A stretch of DNA of 5,748 bases from CAYPCH01 sp964409165 (GTDB lineage: Bacteria > Bacillota > Clostridia > Acetivibrionales > Acetivibrionaceae): assembly GCA_964409165.1 (NCBI GenBank), contig CAYPCH010000154.1:1-5748 (forward strand), in the 5' to 3' direction. Positions 1 through 5,646 of this stretch are shown in pieces. How positions within the stretch are numbered: position 1 is the first letter of the stretch; every line of letters starts with the position of its first letter. The notes under the pieces were generated by a model that was not told the origin of the DNA, ran no database searches, and saw nothing but the letters and a program-made list of their open reading frames with translations. The position numbers were made by a program, and so were the translations under genes.

Positions 1-233
1 AGCAATGCTACGTTAGTGGCAAAGAGCCCATAAATACTGTGGGAAAGTTGAGATAATTAATACTAATTTTAATATTAATATGCTATATACTAATTGATGT
101 TAGAAGTGGATAAGGCATTAATGAAAGCCCTTGTTTCTAAGAATATGCCTTAATCATAAACTTTGAAATAGACAATGTAAAGTTTTTGAATACGATTCAG
201 ATGCACATATTATTTGGTCGGGAACTGTAGACA
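1..233. other. AT-rich stretch with no clear gene
   Basis: No gene, tRNA or convincing promoter is visible. The first bases are open in one frame (3-56, ending ...INTVGKLR, stop TAA at 54-56) and could be the tail of a gene lying left of the window, but 17 codons are too few to identify. An 8-base inverted repeat (TAAGGCAT 111-118 and ATGCCTTA 145-152) has a 26-base loop and is near what chance gives in such DNA. Between 167 and 247 a short open frame reads ...FEYDSDAHIIWSGTVDIGNG before a TAG. It has protein-like composition and may belong to the following gene in another frame. Confidence 0.4.
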
Positions 234-1280
234 TTGGTAATGGTTAGTTTCCTGCATTTTACTTTGAGTAGTTATGAGATTCTTAAAGATATTGAAGGGA
301 ATTGTTTAACCCAAGAAACAGAAGAAGTAACAAAAAGCAACTATTGTGAGTATATTGCTAATTCAGTGTCAATTTCAAACAAGTCCTATTATGGCAACTT
401 TGTAGATATTGTTAGTACTAAGGATAGAAGGATTATTCAATATTCTCTAAAAGATTCAAAAGATAATATGAATTCAAATAAAAATAACATAAAATATATC
501 CAACTTCCTGAAGAGTTTAGTACAAATATAAGATTCAAAAAGGTTGTTGATGAATTCGGTACAACTGGCCTAAATAATTCAATTATACTTGATGATGATA
601 ACAACCTAATTTCAGTACTCAGCATTGACGATAGAAATTCTAGTAACTTAAGAATTAAGAAGACAATAAAACTAAAAAAAGAGTATCCTGTTAAAGATTT
701 AGATGTGATTTATGGATATCTTGAAAAGGGTGTCGAAAAGACTATATTAAAAGACAAAGATAATCAGATTTTTGTAATTAAAAACGACACATTTGAATTA
801 ACTAAAAAGGAAGATATGAAGGAATGGAAAACAGTGTCTGCTCATCCGCATAAAAAGATAGCTACTCAAGAAGATTGGGATACTATCTATCTGTATCAGG
901 TTAATGATCAAAATAGTATAAGAAAATATGATTTTTTTAAGAATGAAGTTTCTTATGAACGAAAACTAAATAAGTATCCAATTGAGGGGAGAATAGTCAG
1001 AACTGAATATACTCCTTTTACTAATTCACTCATTACTTTAACTGTAAGTAATGGAGATAACTTTATTTGCAAATTTGGTGAAGAATCAATTCAAAGAATT
1101 CAGATGAAAAACAAGGCACCAGATGGGACACCACTAAGAAAAATTGAGGATTTCTTTATATTTTGTATGGATGTAGATGGGCATCAGGAGTATTACATTG
1201 GATTGTATCAAAAGGATGATAATAATCCTATTATTCTAATAGATTTAATAACAGGGTGGACAGATATTGTAAAGCAGTAG
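234..1280 (+). CDS. Hypothetical protein, possibly a 5'-truncated remnant
   Basis: I do not recognise this protein. The longest reading starts at TTG 234 (348 residues); an ATG at 240 gives 346. There is no signal peptide, no clear membrane segment and no cysteine or histidine cluster. The chain is polar, rich in Lys, Asp, Asn and Ile, with many short alternating hydrophobic stretches (for example SIILDDDNNLISVLSID, TIYLYQVND, PIILIDLITGW). This suggests an all-beta, perhaps propeller-like fold, which is inference only. Neither start has a Shine-Dalgarno sequence, and an in-frame TAG lies at 228-230. A different frame just upstream (about 167-247) also looks coding, so the original gene may have started further left and lost its frame near 240-250. 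The length of uninterrupted frame argues that it was under selection until recently. It stands alone, with no partner gene and no terminator directly after it. Confidence 0.5.
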   Translation: MVMVSFLHFTLSSYEILKDIEGNCLTQETEEVTKSNYCEYIANSVSISNKSYYGNFVDIVSTKDRRIIQYSLKDSKDNMNSNKNNIKYIQLPEEFSTNIRFKKVVDEFGTTGLNNSIILDDDNNLISVLSIDDRNSSNLRIKKTIKLKKEYPVKDLDVIYGYLEKGVEKTILKDKDNQIFVIKNDTFELTKKEDMKEWKTVSAHPHKKIATQEDWDTIYLYQVNDQNSIRKYDFFKNEVSYERKLNKYPIEGRIVRTEYTPFTNSLITLTVSNGDNFICKFGEESIQRIQMKNKAPDGTPLRKIEDFFIFCMDVDGHQEYYIGLYQKDDNNPIILIDLITGWTDIVKQ

Positions 1281-1527
1281 GAGCGTTAAACCTATTCAGA
1301 TTAAGTAATATAAGAGCAATGGTTCTACTATTAGTACTGCATTAACAATTTATAATTAATTGCTGGACAAGTGGGACAAGGGGACAGGTTCCTTGTCCCT
1401 TGTCAGTATTCTGCTATGCCAGAAATCCTTAAAATTGCCTTGTTAATACCTTTAGAATTCTAATTAATCGCATCTAACAACTGAAGTTTTCTTATATTGA
1501 AAAATAGAAGTATATAATCCTAAGTGA
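1281..1527. other. Non-coding stretch between hypothetical gene and Rpn remnant
   Basis: This AT-rich interval carries no supportable gene. Its only clear structure is the GGGACAAGG hairpin repeat at 1364-1404, listed separately. A 15-codon frame at 1416-1463 lacks a ribosome binding site. The last part, from about 1471, may be further decayed sequence of the Rpn-type gene that follows, because the same frame reads semi-plausibly there apart from TGA stops at 1498 and 1525. Confidence 0.4.
1364..1404. repeat. GGGACAAGG-type hairpin repeat
   Basis: GGGACAAGG at 1373-1381 pairs perfectly with CCTTGTCCC at 1391-1399, leaving a 9-base loop. A longer, imperfect pairing joins 1375-1388 to 1391-1404 around TT. 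The left side is itself repetitive: GGACAAG occurs at 1365-1371 and 1374-1380, and the related GGACAGG at 1382-1388. GC-rich 'GGGAC..GGTTC..TTGTCCC' palindromes of this style are, from general knowledge, scattered in many Firmicutes genomes and often accompany REP-associated Y1 (IS200-like) transposases. No transposase gene is present here, so this would be a solitary non-autonomous copy. It lacks a following T-run, so a terminator role is less likely. Confidence 0.55.
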
Positions 1528-1772
1528 AAACAAAAGGAGGCTGAGAATATGGTATCTAATCTTGCAGTAACACTTGATAAAATGATAGAGAAGGCATAAA
1601 TGAGAGGCATTGAACGAGGCATTGAAAAAGGAATCGTAAAGGGAATTGAGAAAGAAAAAATAGAAGTAGCAAAAAACTTATAACAATGGGGATGAATAAT
1701 AAGATAATAAGGGGAGCGACAGGTCTTTAGGACATTAGAATTGTTGAACTTAGTAAAACTGTTGATAACTAA
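1528..1772 (+). pseudogene. Decayed C-terminus of Rpn/PD-(D/E)XK nuclease family transposase
   Basis: The frame from 1528 reads KQKEAENMVSNLAVTLDKM and then a run of GIE(R/K) repeats (RGIERGIEKGIVKGIEKEK), followed by EVAKNL. This pattern, charged GIEKG repeats then 'AKNLLxMGM...ATGLS', is typical of the C-terminal tail of Rpn-type recombination-promoting nucleases (PD-(D/E)XK family 'transposases'), which are abundant in Clostridia. At least three lesions are visible: TAA at 1597-1599 (a CAA would restore Gln), loss of one base near 1680 (one added T gives NLLTMGM), and TAG at 1728-1730 in the continuing frame TMGMNNKIIRGATGL. The tail then reads DIRIVELSKTVDN and stops at 1770-1772. The N-terminal nuclease domain is absent. 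AAAGGAGG at 1533-1540 before ATG 1549 resembles a ribosome binding site but is probably coding sequence (Lys-Glu-Ala). Family assignment rests on memory of the tail motif, not on a search. Confidence 0.7.
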
Positions 1773-1855
1773 TACTTGTGTTAGAATGCAAGGCATCTTA
1801 TGTTCTATAATAGGCATTTACAAAATATTACACAAAAGAAAACGCTAGAAAAAAC

Positions 1856-1884
1856 TTGACTTATGACAAAAAATATGTTAAATT
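1856..1884 (+). promoter_or_regulatory. Promoter of the rpmG-secE-nusG transcript
   Basis: TTGACT at 1856-1861 and TAAATT at 1879-1884 are separated by exactly 17 bases, a good match to a housekeeping sigma-A promoter. The A-rich stretch just before it (about 1830-1855) could act as an UP element. Transcription should begin near 1890, leaving a leader of roughly 85 bases before rpmG. The promoter marks the switch from decayed DNA on the left to the conserved operon on the right. Confidence 0.75.
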
Positions 1885-1974
1885 ATTGATTGCTTCGATG
1901 TGTACGTCTTTTTTTTATGTCAAGAATATTTATTATAACTATATATAAGGGAAGAGTCTCTGGAGGTGTGAAAA

Positions 1975-2124
1975 GTGAGAGTGAAAATTACATTAGCGTG
2001 TGGGGAATGCAAGCAGAGGAACTACAATACTATGAAGAATAAGAAGAATGACCCTGACAGACTTGGAATGAAAAAGTTCTGCAGATTCTGCCGTAAGCAT
2101 ACTGACCACAAGGAAACAAAATAG
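1975..2124 (+). CDS. rpmG: 50S ribosomal protein L33
   Basis: This 49-residue protein starts MRVKITLACGECKQRNYNT and ends RKHTDHKETK. L33 is a small 50S subunit protein located near the E site. Four cysteines in two CxxC pairs (C9, C12, C36, C39) form the zinc ribbon of the 'C+' form of L33, and the length is normal for the family. The start is GTG 1975, with GGAGGTG at 1962-1968 six bases ahead; GTG 1981 is a less well placed alternative. It is the first gene after the promoter at 1856-1884, and secE follows 45 bases later, an order typical of Firmicutes. No defect is seen, so this should be a functional gene despite its small size. Confidence 0.95.
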   Translation: MRVKITLACGECKQRNYNTMKNKKNDPDRLGMKKFCRFCRKHTDHKETK

Positions 2125-2169
2125 GTTTCTTTAAACACAAATTTAGAGGAAAAATGGAGATGTGTTAAT

Positions 2170-2406
2170 ATGGCTGAAGAAGTAAAAGGCGCAAGTGCAA
2201 AGGGAAAATTTTCAAACACAAGAATAAAACTTGTGAGGTTTTTTAAAGATATCAAAAGCGAATTGAAAAGGGTTGTGTGGCCTAGCAGAACACAGCTTAT
2301 CAACAATACAATTACTGTGTTATTGACATGTTTGCTTGTTGGATCTATTATATGGGTGGTTGATGCGGGCTTAAACGTCTTAAGGAATCTTGTACTTGGA
2401 ATATAA
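2170..2406 (+). CDS. secE: Preprotein translocase subunit SecE
   Basis: SecE is the small essential membrane subunit that clamps SecY in the SecYEG protein-export channel. The protein has 78 residues, the short single-span form usual in Gram-positive bacteria. A basic, polar N-terminus (1-20) is followed by the amphipathic segment with the family motif FFKDIKSELKRVVWPSR (24-40), including the conserved Trp-Pro. One hydrophobic membrane helix follows at about 46-66, then a short tail. The start at ATG 2170 is supported by GGAGAT at 2156-2161. The gene sits between rpmG and nusG, the classic arrangement, and should be cotranscribed with both. The gap of 50 bases to nusG shows no terminator. Confidence 0.96.
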   Translation: MAEEVKGASAKGKFSNTRIKLVRFFKDIKSELKRVVWPSRTQLINNTITVLLTCLLVGSIIWVVDAGLNVLRNLVLGI

Positions 2407-2456
2407 TGCATAAAGCGTTTAATATTACAAATGAGTAAAGGAGGACATAGGGCTTT

Positions 2457-2990
2457 ATGCTTGTTAATGAATCGCCTGAAGGTGCAAAATGGTATGTAGT
2501 TCATACCTATTCCGGTTATGAAAACAAAGTTAAGGCTAACCTTGAAAAGATAGTCGAGAACAGGAACATGCAGGAATATATTCTTGATATAGTTGTTCCT
2601 ATGGAGGAACAGATTGAGATCAAAGATGGGAAAAAGAAGGCAACCTTGAAAAAGGTGTTCCCTGGATATGTTCTTGTTAAGATGATAATGTCTGACGAGT
2701 CTTGGTATGTTGTTAGAAACACCAGAGGTGTTACAGGATTTGTGGGTCCAGGGTCTAAGCCGGTGCCTTTGTCTGATGAGGAAGTAAGGACAATGGGAGT
2801 GGAAGAGTTTGTACCTGTCCTTGATTATGAGGTGGGTGACAATGTAAGGGTAGTTTCCGGTCCACTGGAGAATTTTATCGGAATAGTTGAGGAAATAAAC
2901 TTTGAAAAGAAGAAAGTTCGAGTTTTGGTTTCTATGTTTGGAAGGGAAACGCCTGTCGAATTGGAACTTATTCAGATATTAAAGATTTAA
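2457..2990 (+). CDS. nusG: Transcription termination/antitermination factor NusG
   Basis: NusG binds RNA polymerase and influences pausing, Rho-dependent termination and coupling to the ribosome. The 177 residues are close to the usual length. The NGN domain spans about 11-115, beginning KWYVVHTYSGYENKV and containing the hallmark VFPGYVLVKM (67-76), WYVVRNT and GVTGFVG. The KOW domain covers about 125-177 (VGDNVRVVSGPLENFIGIVE, then an FGRETPVELEL end). The start at ATG 2457 follows AAAGGAGG at 2437-2444; the 12-base gap is longer than at the neighbouring genes, and no better in-frame start exists. The gene closes the rpmG-secE-nusG group. The next gene, rplK, is 142 bases away beyond a terminator-like hairpin, so nusG and the ribosomal genes may be partly uncoupled. 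Confidence 0.97.
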   Translation: MLVNESPEGAKWYVVHTYSGYENKVKANLEKIVENRNMQEYILDIVVPMEEQIEIKDGKKKATLKKVFPGYVLVKMIMSDESWYVVRNTRGVTGFVGPGSKPVPLSDEEVRTMGVEEFVPVLDYEVGDNVRVVSGPLENFIGIVEEINFEKKKVRVLVSMFGRETPVELELIQILKI

Positions 2991-3067
2991 CTTTCTACAG
3001 GGCAATAATGTTAAATTTATATATTTGATTTGGACTTTATTACTGTGCATTTGTTGAGAAATTTACA

Positions 3068-3110
3068 AAGAGTAGTTAAAAAACACTCTTAATAAATAAG
3101 AGTGGTTTTT
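3068..3110 (+). terminator. Terminator-like hairpin/attenuator in rplK leader
   Basis: CACTCTT (3084-3090) and AAGAGTG (3098-3104) form a perfect 7-base stem with loop AATAAAT, followed by GTTTTT (3105-3110). A-T pairs between 3078-3082 and 3106-3110 can extend the stem past one A-G mismatch. It lies after nusG and only nine bases before the rplK ribosome binding site, so it could trim read-through into rplK. A second AAGAGT (3068-3073) can pair with the same ACTCTT (3085-3090), which would break the terminator. The stem is short and moderately stable, so strength is uncertain. L1 is known in E. coli to repress this operon through the rplK leader, but I cannot identify an L1 site here. Confidence 0.5.
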
Positions 3111-3132
3111 ATAAAATTGGGAGGTGGATAAT

Positions 3133-3558
3133 ATGGCTAAGAAAATTACTGGCTATGTAAAACTTCAAATTCCTGCGGGGAAAGCAACTCCGGCTCCACC
3201 GGTTGGACCAGCTTTAGGACAGCATGGCGTGAACATAATGGGATTTTGTAAGGAATTCAACGAAAGAACTGCAAAAGAAGCAGGGTTGATTATCCCTGTT
3301 GTTATATCTGTTTATGCAGACAGATCTTTTACGTTCATTACAAAAACACCGCCTGCTTCAGTATTGTTGAAGAAGGCATGCAAAATTGAAAGCGGTTCGG
3401 GAAAACCGAATAGAGACAAAGTTGCAAAAATATCCAAGGAAGAAGTAAGGAAGATAGCTGAAATGAAAATGCCCGACCTTAATGCTGCAAGTGTAGAAGC
3501 TGCTATGAGCATGGTCGCAGGTACAGCTAGAAGTATGGGCATCGTTGTTGAAGATTAA
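3133..3558 (+). CDS. rplK: 50S ribosomal protein L11
   Basis: L11 sits at the GTPase-associated centre of the 50S subunit, next to L10, and binds 23S rRNA near where elongation factors act. The 141 residues are exactly typical. The N-terminal domain (about 1-70) shows AGKATPAPPVGPALGQHGVN (15-34), whose proline-rich loop is the site linked to thiostrepton action. The C-terminal RNA-binding domain (about 75-141) has KTPPAS, GSGKPNRDKV and the signature MPDLNAAS...AGTARSMGI. ATG 3133 is the start: GGGAGGTG at 3119-3126 lies six bases ahead. The in-frame GTG at 3124 lies inside that ribosome binding site and is not credible. rplA follows with a 78-base gap. Confidence 0.97.
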   Translation: MAKKITGYVKLQIPAGKATPAPPVGPALGQHGVNIMGFCKEFNERTAKEAGLIIPVVISVYADRSFTFITKTPPASVLLKKACKIESGSGKPNRDKVAKISKEEVRKIAEMKMPDLNAASVEAAMSMVAGTARSMGIVVED

Positions 3559-3636
3559 AACTGCTATTAGCTTAAATAATTGGAGTGGGAGGAAACAGGG
3601 TTTCCGAATAACTATACCACAAGGAGAGTGAAACTG

Positions 3637-4332
3637 ATGAAGAGAGGTAAAAAGTATCTTGAGAGTGCTAAAAATGTTGACAGACTGAAATTATACGATC
3701 CAGCTGAAGCTTTGGAATTGACACAAAAGACTGCCAAGGCTAAATTTGACGAAACAGTTGAGGCGCATATAAGACTTGGAGTTGACTCCAGACATGCCGA
3801 ACAGCAGGTAAGGGGAGCAGTAGTACTTCCTCACGGAACAGGGAAGAAGGTAAGAGTCTTGGTTTTTGCTAAAGGTGACAAGGCTAAAGAGGCTGAACAG
3901 GCTGGTGCTGAATTTGTCGGTGCAGAAGATATGGTTGCAAAAATCCAGAGCGAAAACTGGTTTGAATTTGATGTTGTTGTTGCTACTCCTGACATGATGG
4001 GTGTAGTAGGTAGACTTGGTAAGGTTTTGGGTCCGAAAGGTTTAATGCCGAACCCGAAAGCCGGAACTGTGACGATGGATGTTGCAAAGGCAATAGCTGA
4101 TATCAAGGCCGGAAAGATTGAATACAGGCTTGATAAAACAAATATTATTCACTGCCCGATAGGAAAAGCTTCTTTTGGTACAGAAAAACTTGTTGACAAC
4201 TTCCGCACTCTTATGGGAGCTGTAATAAAGGCGAAACCTACTGCTACAAAAGGTCAGTATTTAAAGAGTGTTGTTGTATCATCAACTATGGGACCTGGTA
4301 TTAAAGTTAACCCTCAAAAGGTAACTGAGTAA
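3637..4332 (+). CDS. rplA: 50S ribosomal protein L1
   Basis: L1 forms the mobile L1 stalk that helps release deacylated tRNA from the E site; in several bacteria it also binds its own mRNA leader to repress rplK-rplA. From ATG 3637 the protein has 231 residues, the normal length. It begins MKRGKKYLESAKNVDR and carries the family signature GRLGKVLGPKGLMPNPKAGT (125-144). Domain I is formed by the two ends of the chain and domain II by the middle part. AAGGAGAG at 3621-3628, eight bases ahead, supports this start. The frame stays open back to TTG 3580, but the extra 19 codons include this ribosome binding site and do not resemble L1. It is paired with rplK; the rplJ leader follows. Confidence 0.97.
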   Translation: MKRGKKYLESAKNVDRLKLYDPAEALELTQKTAKAKFDETVEAHIRLGVDSRHAEQQVRGAVVLPHGTGKKVRVLVFAKGDKAKEAEQAGAEFVGAEDMVAKIQSENWFEFDVVVATPDMMGVVGRLGKVLGPKGLMPNPKAGTVTMDVAKAIADIKAGKIEYRLDKTNIIHCPIGKASFGTEKLVDNFRTLMGAVIKAKPTATKGQYLKSVVVSSTMGPGIKVNPQKVTE

Positions 4333-4373
4333 TATTTGGCATATAATGGATTTGTATAATATTATTTTAAGAC

Positions 4374-4402
4374 TTTACAAAGTAGCAAAAATATTATATT
4401 AT
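4374..4402 (+). promoter_or_regulatory. Possible promoter for rplJ-rplL
   Basis: TTTACA (4374-4379) and TATTAT (4397-4402) are 17 bases apart, which would start transcription around 4410, just ahead of the L10 leader. The surroundings are very AT-rich, so matches to a -10 box arise easily; TATAAT also occurs at 4342-4347 and 4355-4360 without a well-spaced -35 box. It is listed because a separate start before the L10 leader is common for rplJL. Confidence 0.35.
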
Positions 4403-4420
4403 AACATAAGTCAATTTAAT

Positions 4421-4500
4421 AAATTCTTGCCATAGACAGCAGGTTTACTCTTAACAAAGGGTTTGTAATAGAAAGCTTCAATTCTTCCTGCCGAGGTTAA
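4421..4500 (+). ncRNA. L10 leader (rplJL autoregulatory mRNA element)
   Basis: The segment contains the conserved features of the L10 leader family: CCATAGACAGCAGGT at 4430-4444, later CCTGCCGAGGT at 4487-4497, with GCAGG (4439-4443) pairing with CCTGC (4487-4491). Between them ACAAA-GGG-TTTGT (4454-4466) forms a small hairpin. In this family the L10-(L12)4 complex binds the leader when free of ribosomes and lowers rplJ-rplL expression; in Bacillus subtilis this works by transcription attenuation. The strong terminator at 4524-4562 fits that mode. GAGG (4493-4496) with TAA (4498-4500) could pair with CCTC (4527-4530) and TTA (4522-4524) as an antiterminator, but this is inference. Confidence 0.85.
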
Positions 4501-4523
4501 AATAGTTTTTGATATGAATTATT

Positions 4524-4562
4524 ACCCCTCTATGTCTATGTGCATAAGAGGGGTTTGGTTTT
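4524..4562 (+). terminator. Intrinsic terminator/attenuator before rplJ
   Basis: ACCCCTCT (4524-4531) pairs with AGAGGGGT (4547-4554); inside, ATG (4532-4534) can pair with CAT (4543-4545). The stem is followed by TTTGGTTTT (4554-4562). It lies directly after the L10 leader and 15 bases before the rplJ ribosome binding site. Its likely job is conditional termination of rplJL transcription, with some read-through because both genes must be made. Confidence 0.85.
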
Positions 4563-4594
4563 ACAGATTTTTGAATTAAGGAGGTGGATTAATA

Positions 4595-5128
4595 GTGCCA
4601 AGTGATAAAATTCTTGCGCAGAAGAAAGGTATCGTAAAAGAATTATCCGAAAAGATTCAGGCAGCGAAGACAATAGTATTTGTGGATTACAGGGGACTTA
4701 CAGTACAGCAGGATACCGAGCTTAGAAACGCTTTAAGAAAAGCTGGGGTTGATTATAAGGTAGTAAAAAATACCCTGACAAAGTTTGCTGCCAACGAAAA
4801 CGGTCTTAATGAACTTGACCCTCATTTTAATGGACCTACAGCAATGGCTTTAAGCGATACGGATGTTATTGCTCCTGCAAAGGTAATGGCTGAATATGCT
4901 AAGAAGTATGAGAAGCTGGAAATAAAAGCGGGAGTAGTTGAAGGAAAAGTATTTGACGTAGAGGCTATAAAAGCTCTTGCAGCATTGCCGTCAAAGGAAG
5001 AGCTTATCGCAAAGGCTCTTGGTAGCATGAAGGCCCCTATAAACGGTTTGGTAAATGTATTGAACGGAAATATAAGAGGTCTTGTTATTGCACTCAATGC
5101 TATTGCCGAAAAAAAGGCAGAAGCTTAA
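4595..5128 (+). CDS. rplJ: 50S ribosomal protein L10
   Basis: L10 anchors the L7/L12 stalk: its N-terminal globular domain binds 23S rRNA beside L11, and its long C-terminal helix carries the L12 dimers. The 177 residues are in the normal range. The N-terminal part shows TIVFVDYRGLTVQQ (26-39) and DYKVVKNTL (53-61), both typical. The C-terminal helix region (about 140-177, LGSMKAPINGLVNVLNG onward) ends in a charged AEKKAEA. The start is GTG 4595, eight bases after a strong AAGGAGGTG (4578-4586). It follows the L10 leader and attenuator, so feedback by its own product is likely. rplL follows after 55 bases with no terminator between, as expected for a two-gene unit in which L12 is needed in excess. 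Confidence 0.97.
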   Translation: MPSDKILAQKKGIVKELSEKIQAAKTIVFVDYRGLTVQQDTELRNALRKAGVDYKVVKNTLTKFAANENGLNELDPHFNGPTAMALSDTDVIAPAKVMAEYAKKYEKLEIKAGVVEGKVFDVEAIKALAALPSKEELIAKALGSMKAPINGLVNVLNGNIRGLVIALNAIAEKKAEA

Positions 5129-5183
5129 AAGTTGGTTGAAAAATTAAAATCAAAATCTAAATTATTTATGGAGGTATAAAAAA

Positions 5184-5567
5184 ATGGCTAGTGCAAAAGT
5201 TACAGGTTTAATTGAGGAAGTTAAAGGTTTGACAGTATTGGAATTATCAGAACTGGTTAAAGCGTTAGAAGAAGAATTTGGTGTATCAGCAGCAGCTCCT
5301 GTAGCTGCAATGGTAGCTCCGGCTGGTGGTGCAGTAGCAGCTCCAGCAGAAGAAAAGACTGAATTCGAGGTAGTGTTGAAATCGACAGGTGCAGAAAAAA
5401 TAAAAGTAATAAAAGTTGTTAGAGAATTAACAGGTCTTGGATTGAAAGAAGCAAAAGATTTGGTTGACGGAGCTCCTAAGACAGTTAAAGAGAATGTATC
5501 AAAAGATGAAGCAACTCAGATTGAGGCTAAATTCAAAGAAGTTGGAGCAACTATCGAAATTAAGTAA
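5184..5567 (+). CDS. rplL: 50S ribosomal protein L7/L12
   Basis: L7/L12 forms the flexible multi-copy stalk that recruits and stimulates translational GTPases. The protein has 127 residues. An N-terminal dimerisation and L10-binding domain (1-33, LIEEVKGLTVLELSELVKAL) is followed by an Ala/Pro/Gly-rich hinge (about 34-56). The C-terminal factor-binding domain (about 57-127) contains KIKVIKVVRELTGLGLKEAK (72-91) and DLVDGAPK. All are canonical. The start at ATG 5184 lies eight bases after GGAGGT (5170-5175). The stop codon is doubled (TAATAA, 5565-5570), and the last base of the final Lys codon already belongs to a 40-base perfect inverted repeat, so the 3' end of the coding region lies within a strong hairpin. 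Confidence 0.97.
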   Translation: MASAKVTGLIEEVKGLTVLELSELVKALEEEFGVSAAAPVAAMVAPAGGAVAAPAEEKTEFEVVLKSTGAEKIKVIKVVRELTGLGLKEAKDLVDGAPKTVKENVSKDEATQIEAKFKEVGATIEIK

Positions 5568-5646
5568 TAAGATATATGTAAATTAATAAATGAGGGGGCT
5601 TTGTTTCAAAGCCCCCTCATTTATTAATTTACATATATCTTATTAC
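5564..5646 (+). terminator. 83-base perfect palindrome at end of rplL
   Basis: Bases 5564-5603 are the exact reverse complement of 5607-5646, with a 3-base TTT loop. The tip is GC-rich (TGAGGGGGCTTTG and its complement) and the outer 25 or so bases are AT-rich. The position directly after rplL fits a terminator for the rplJL or whole ribosomal transcript. However, the sequence after the GC-rich stem is ATTTATTAATTT, with no uninterrupted T-run, and the arms are far longer than an ordinary intrinsic terminator requires. It reads the same on both strands, so it could act in either direction. An RNA copy would be an RNase III-sized duplex. Confidence 0.8.

Noticed and set aside
111..152. Inverted repeat TAAGGCAT/ATGCCTTA as a terminator
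   Set aside because: AT-rich, 26-base loop and no following T-run.
1416..1463. Short hydrophobic peptide MPEILKIALLIPLEF
   Set aside because: No ribosome binding site or context; 15 codons open by chance are expected here.
1549..1599. Independent 16-residue peptide gene with AAAGGAGG in front
   Set aside because: The ribosome-binding-like bases are in frame with the Rpn-type tail and read as Lys-Glu-Ala; the peptide continues the pseudogene rather than standing alone.
1464..1817. 117-codon open frame on the minus strand
   Set aside because: It is the antisense of the decayed Rpn tail; the repeated IPFxIPFSMP pattern is just the complement of the GIEKG repeats, and it has no ribosome binding site.
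2022..2504. 160-codon open frame on the minus strand
   Set aside because: It lies opposite rpmG, secE and the start of nusG, all well-identified genes; its hydrophobic protein is a shadow.
3580..3636. N-terminal extension of L1 from TTG 3580
   Set aside because: It would contain the AAGGAGAG ribosome binding site of ATG 3637 and gives 19 residues not typical of L1.
3312..5097. Minus-strand frames opposite rplK, rplA and rplJ
   Set aside because: They mirror conserved ribosomal protein genes and show no independent start signals or recognisable domains.
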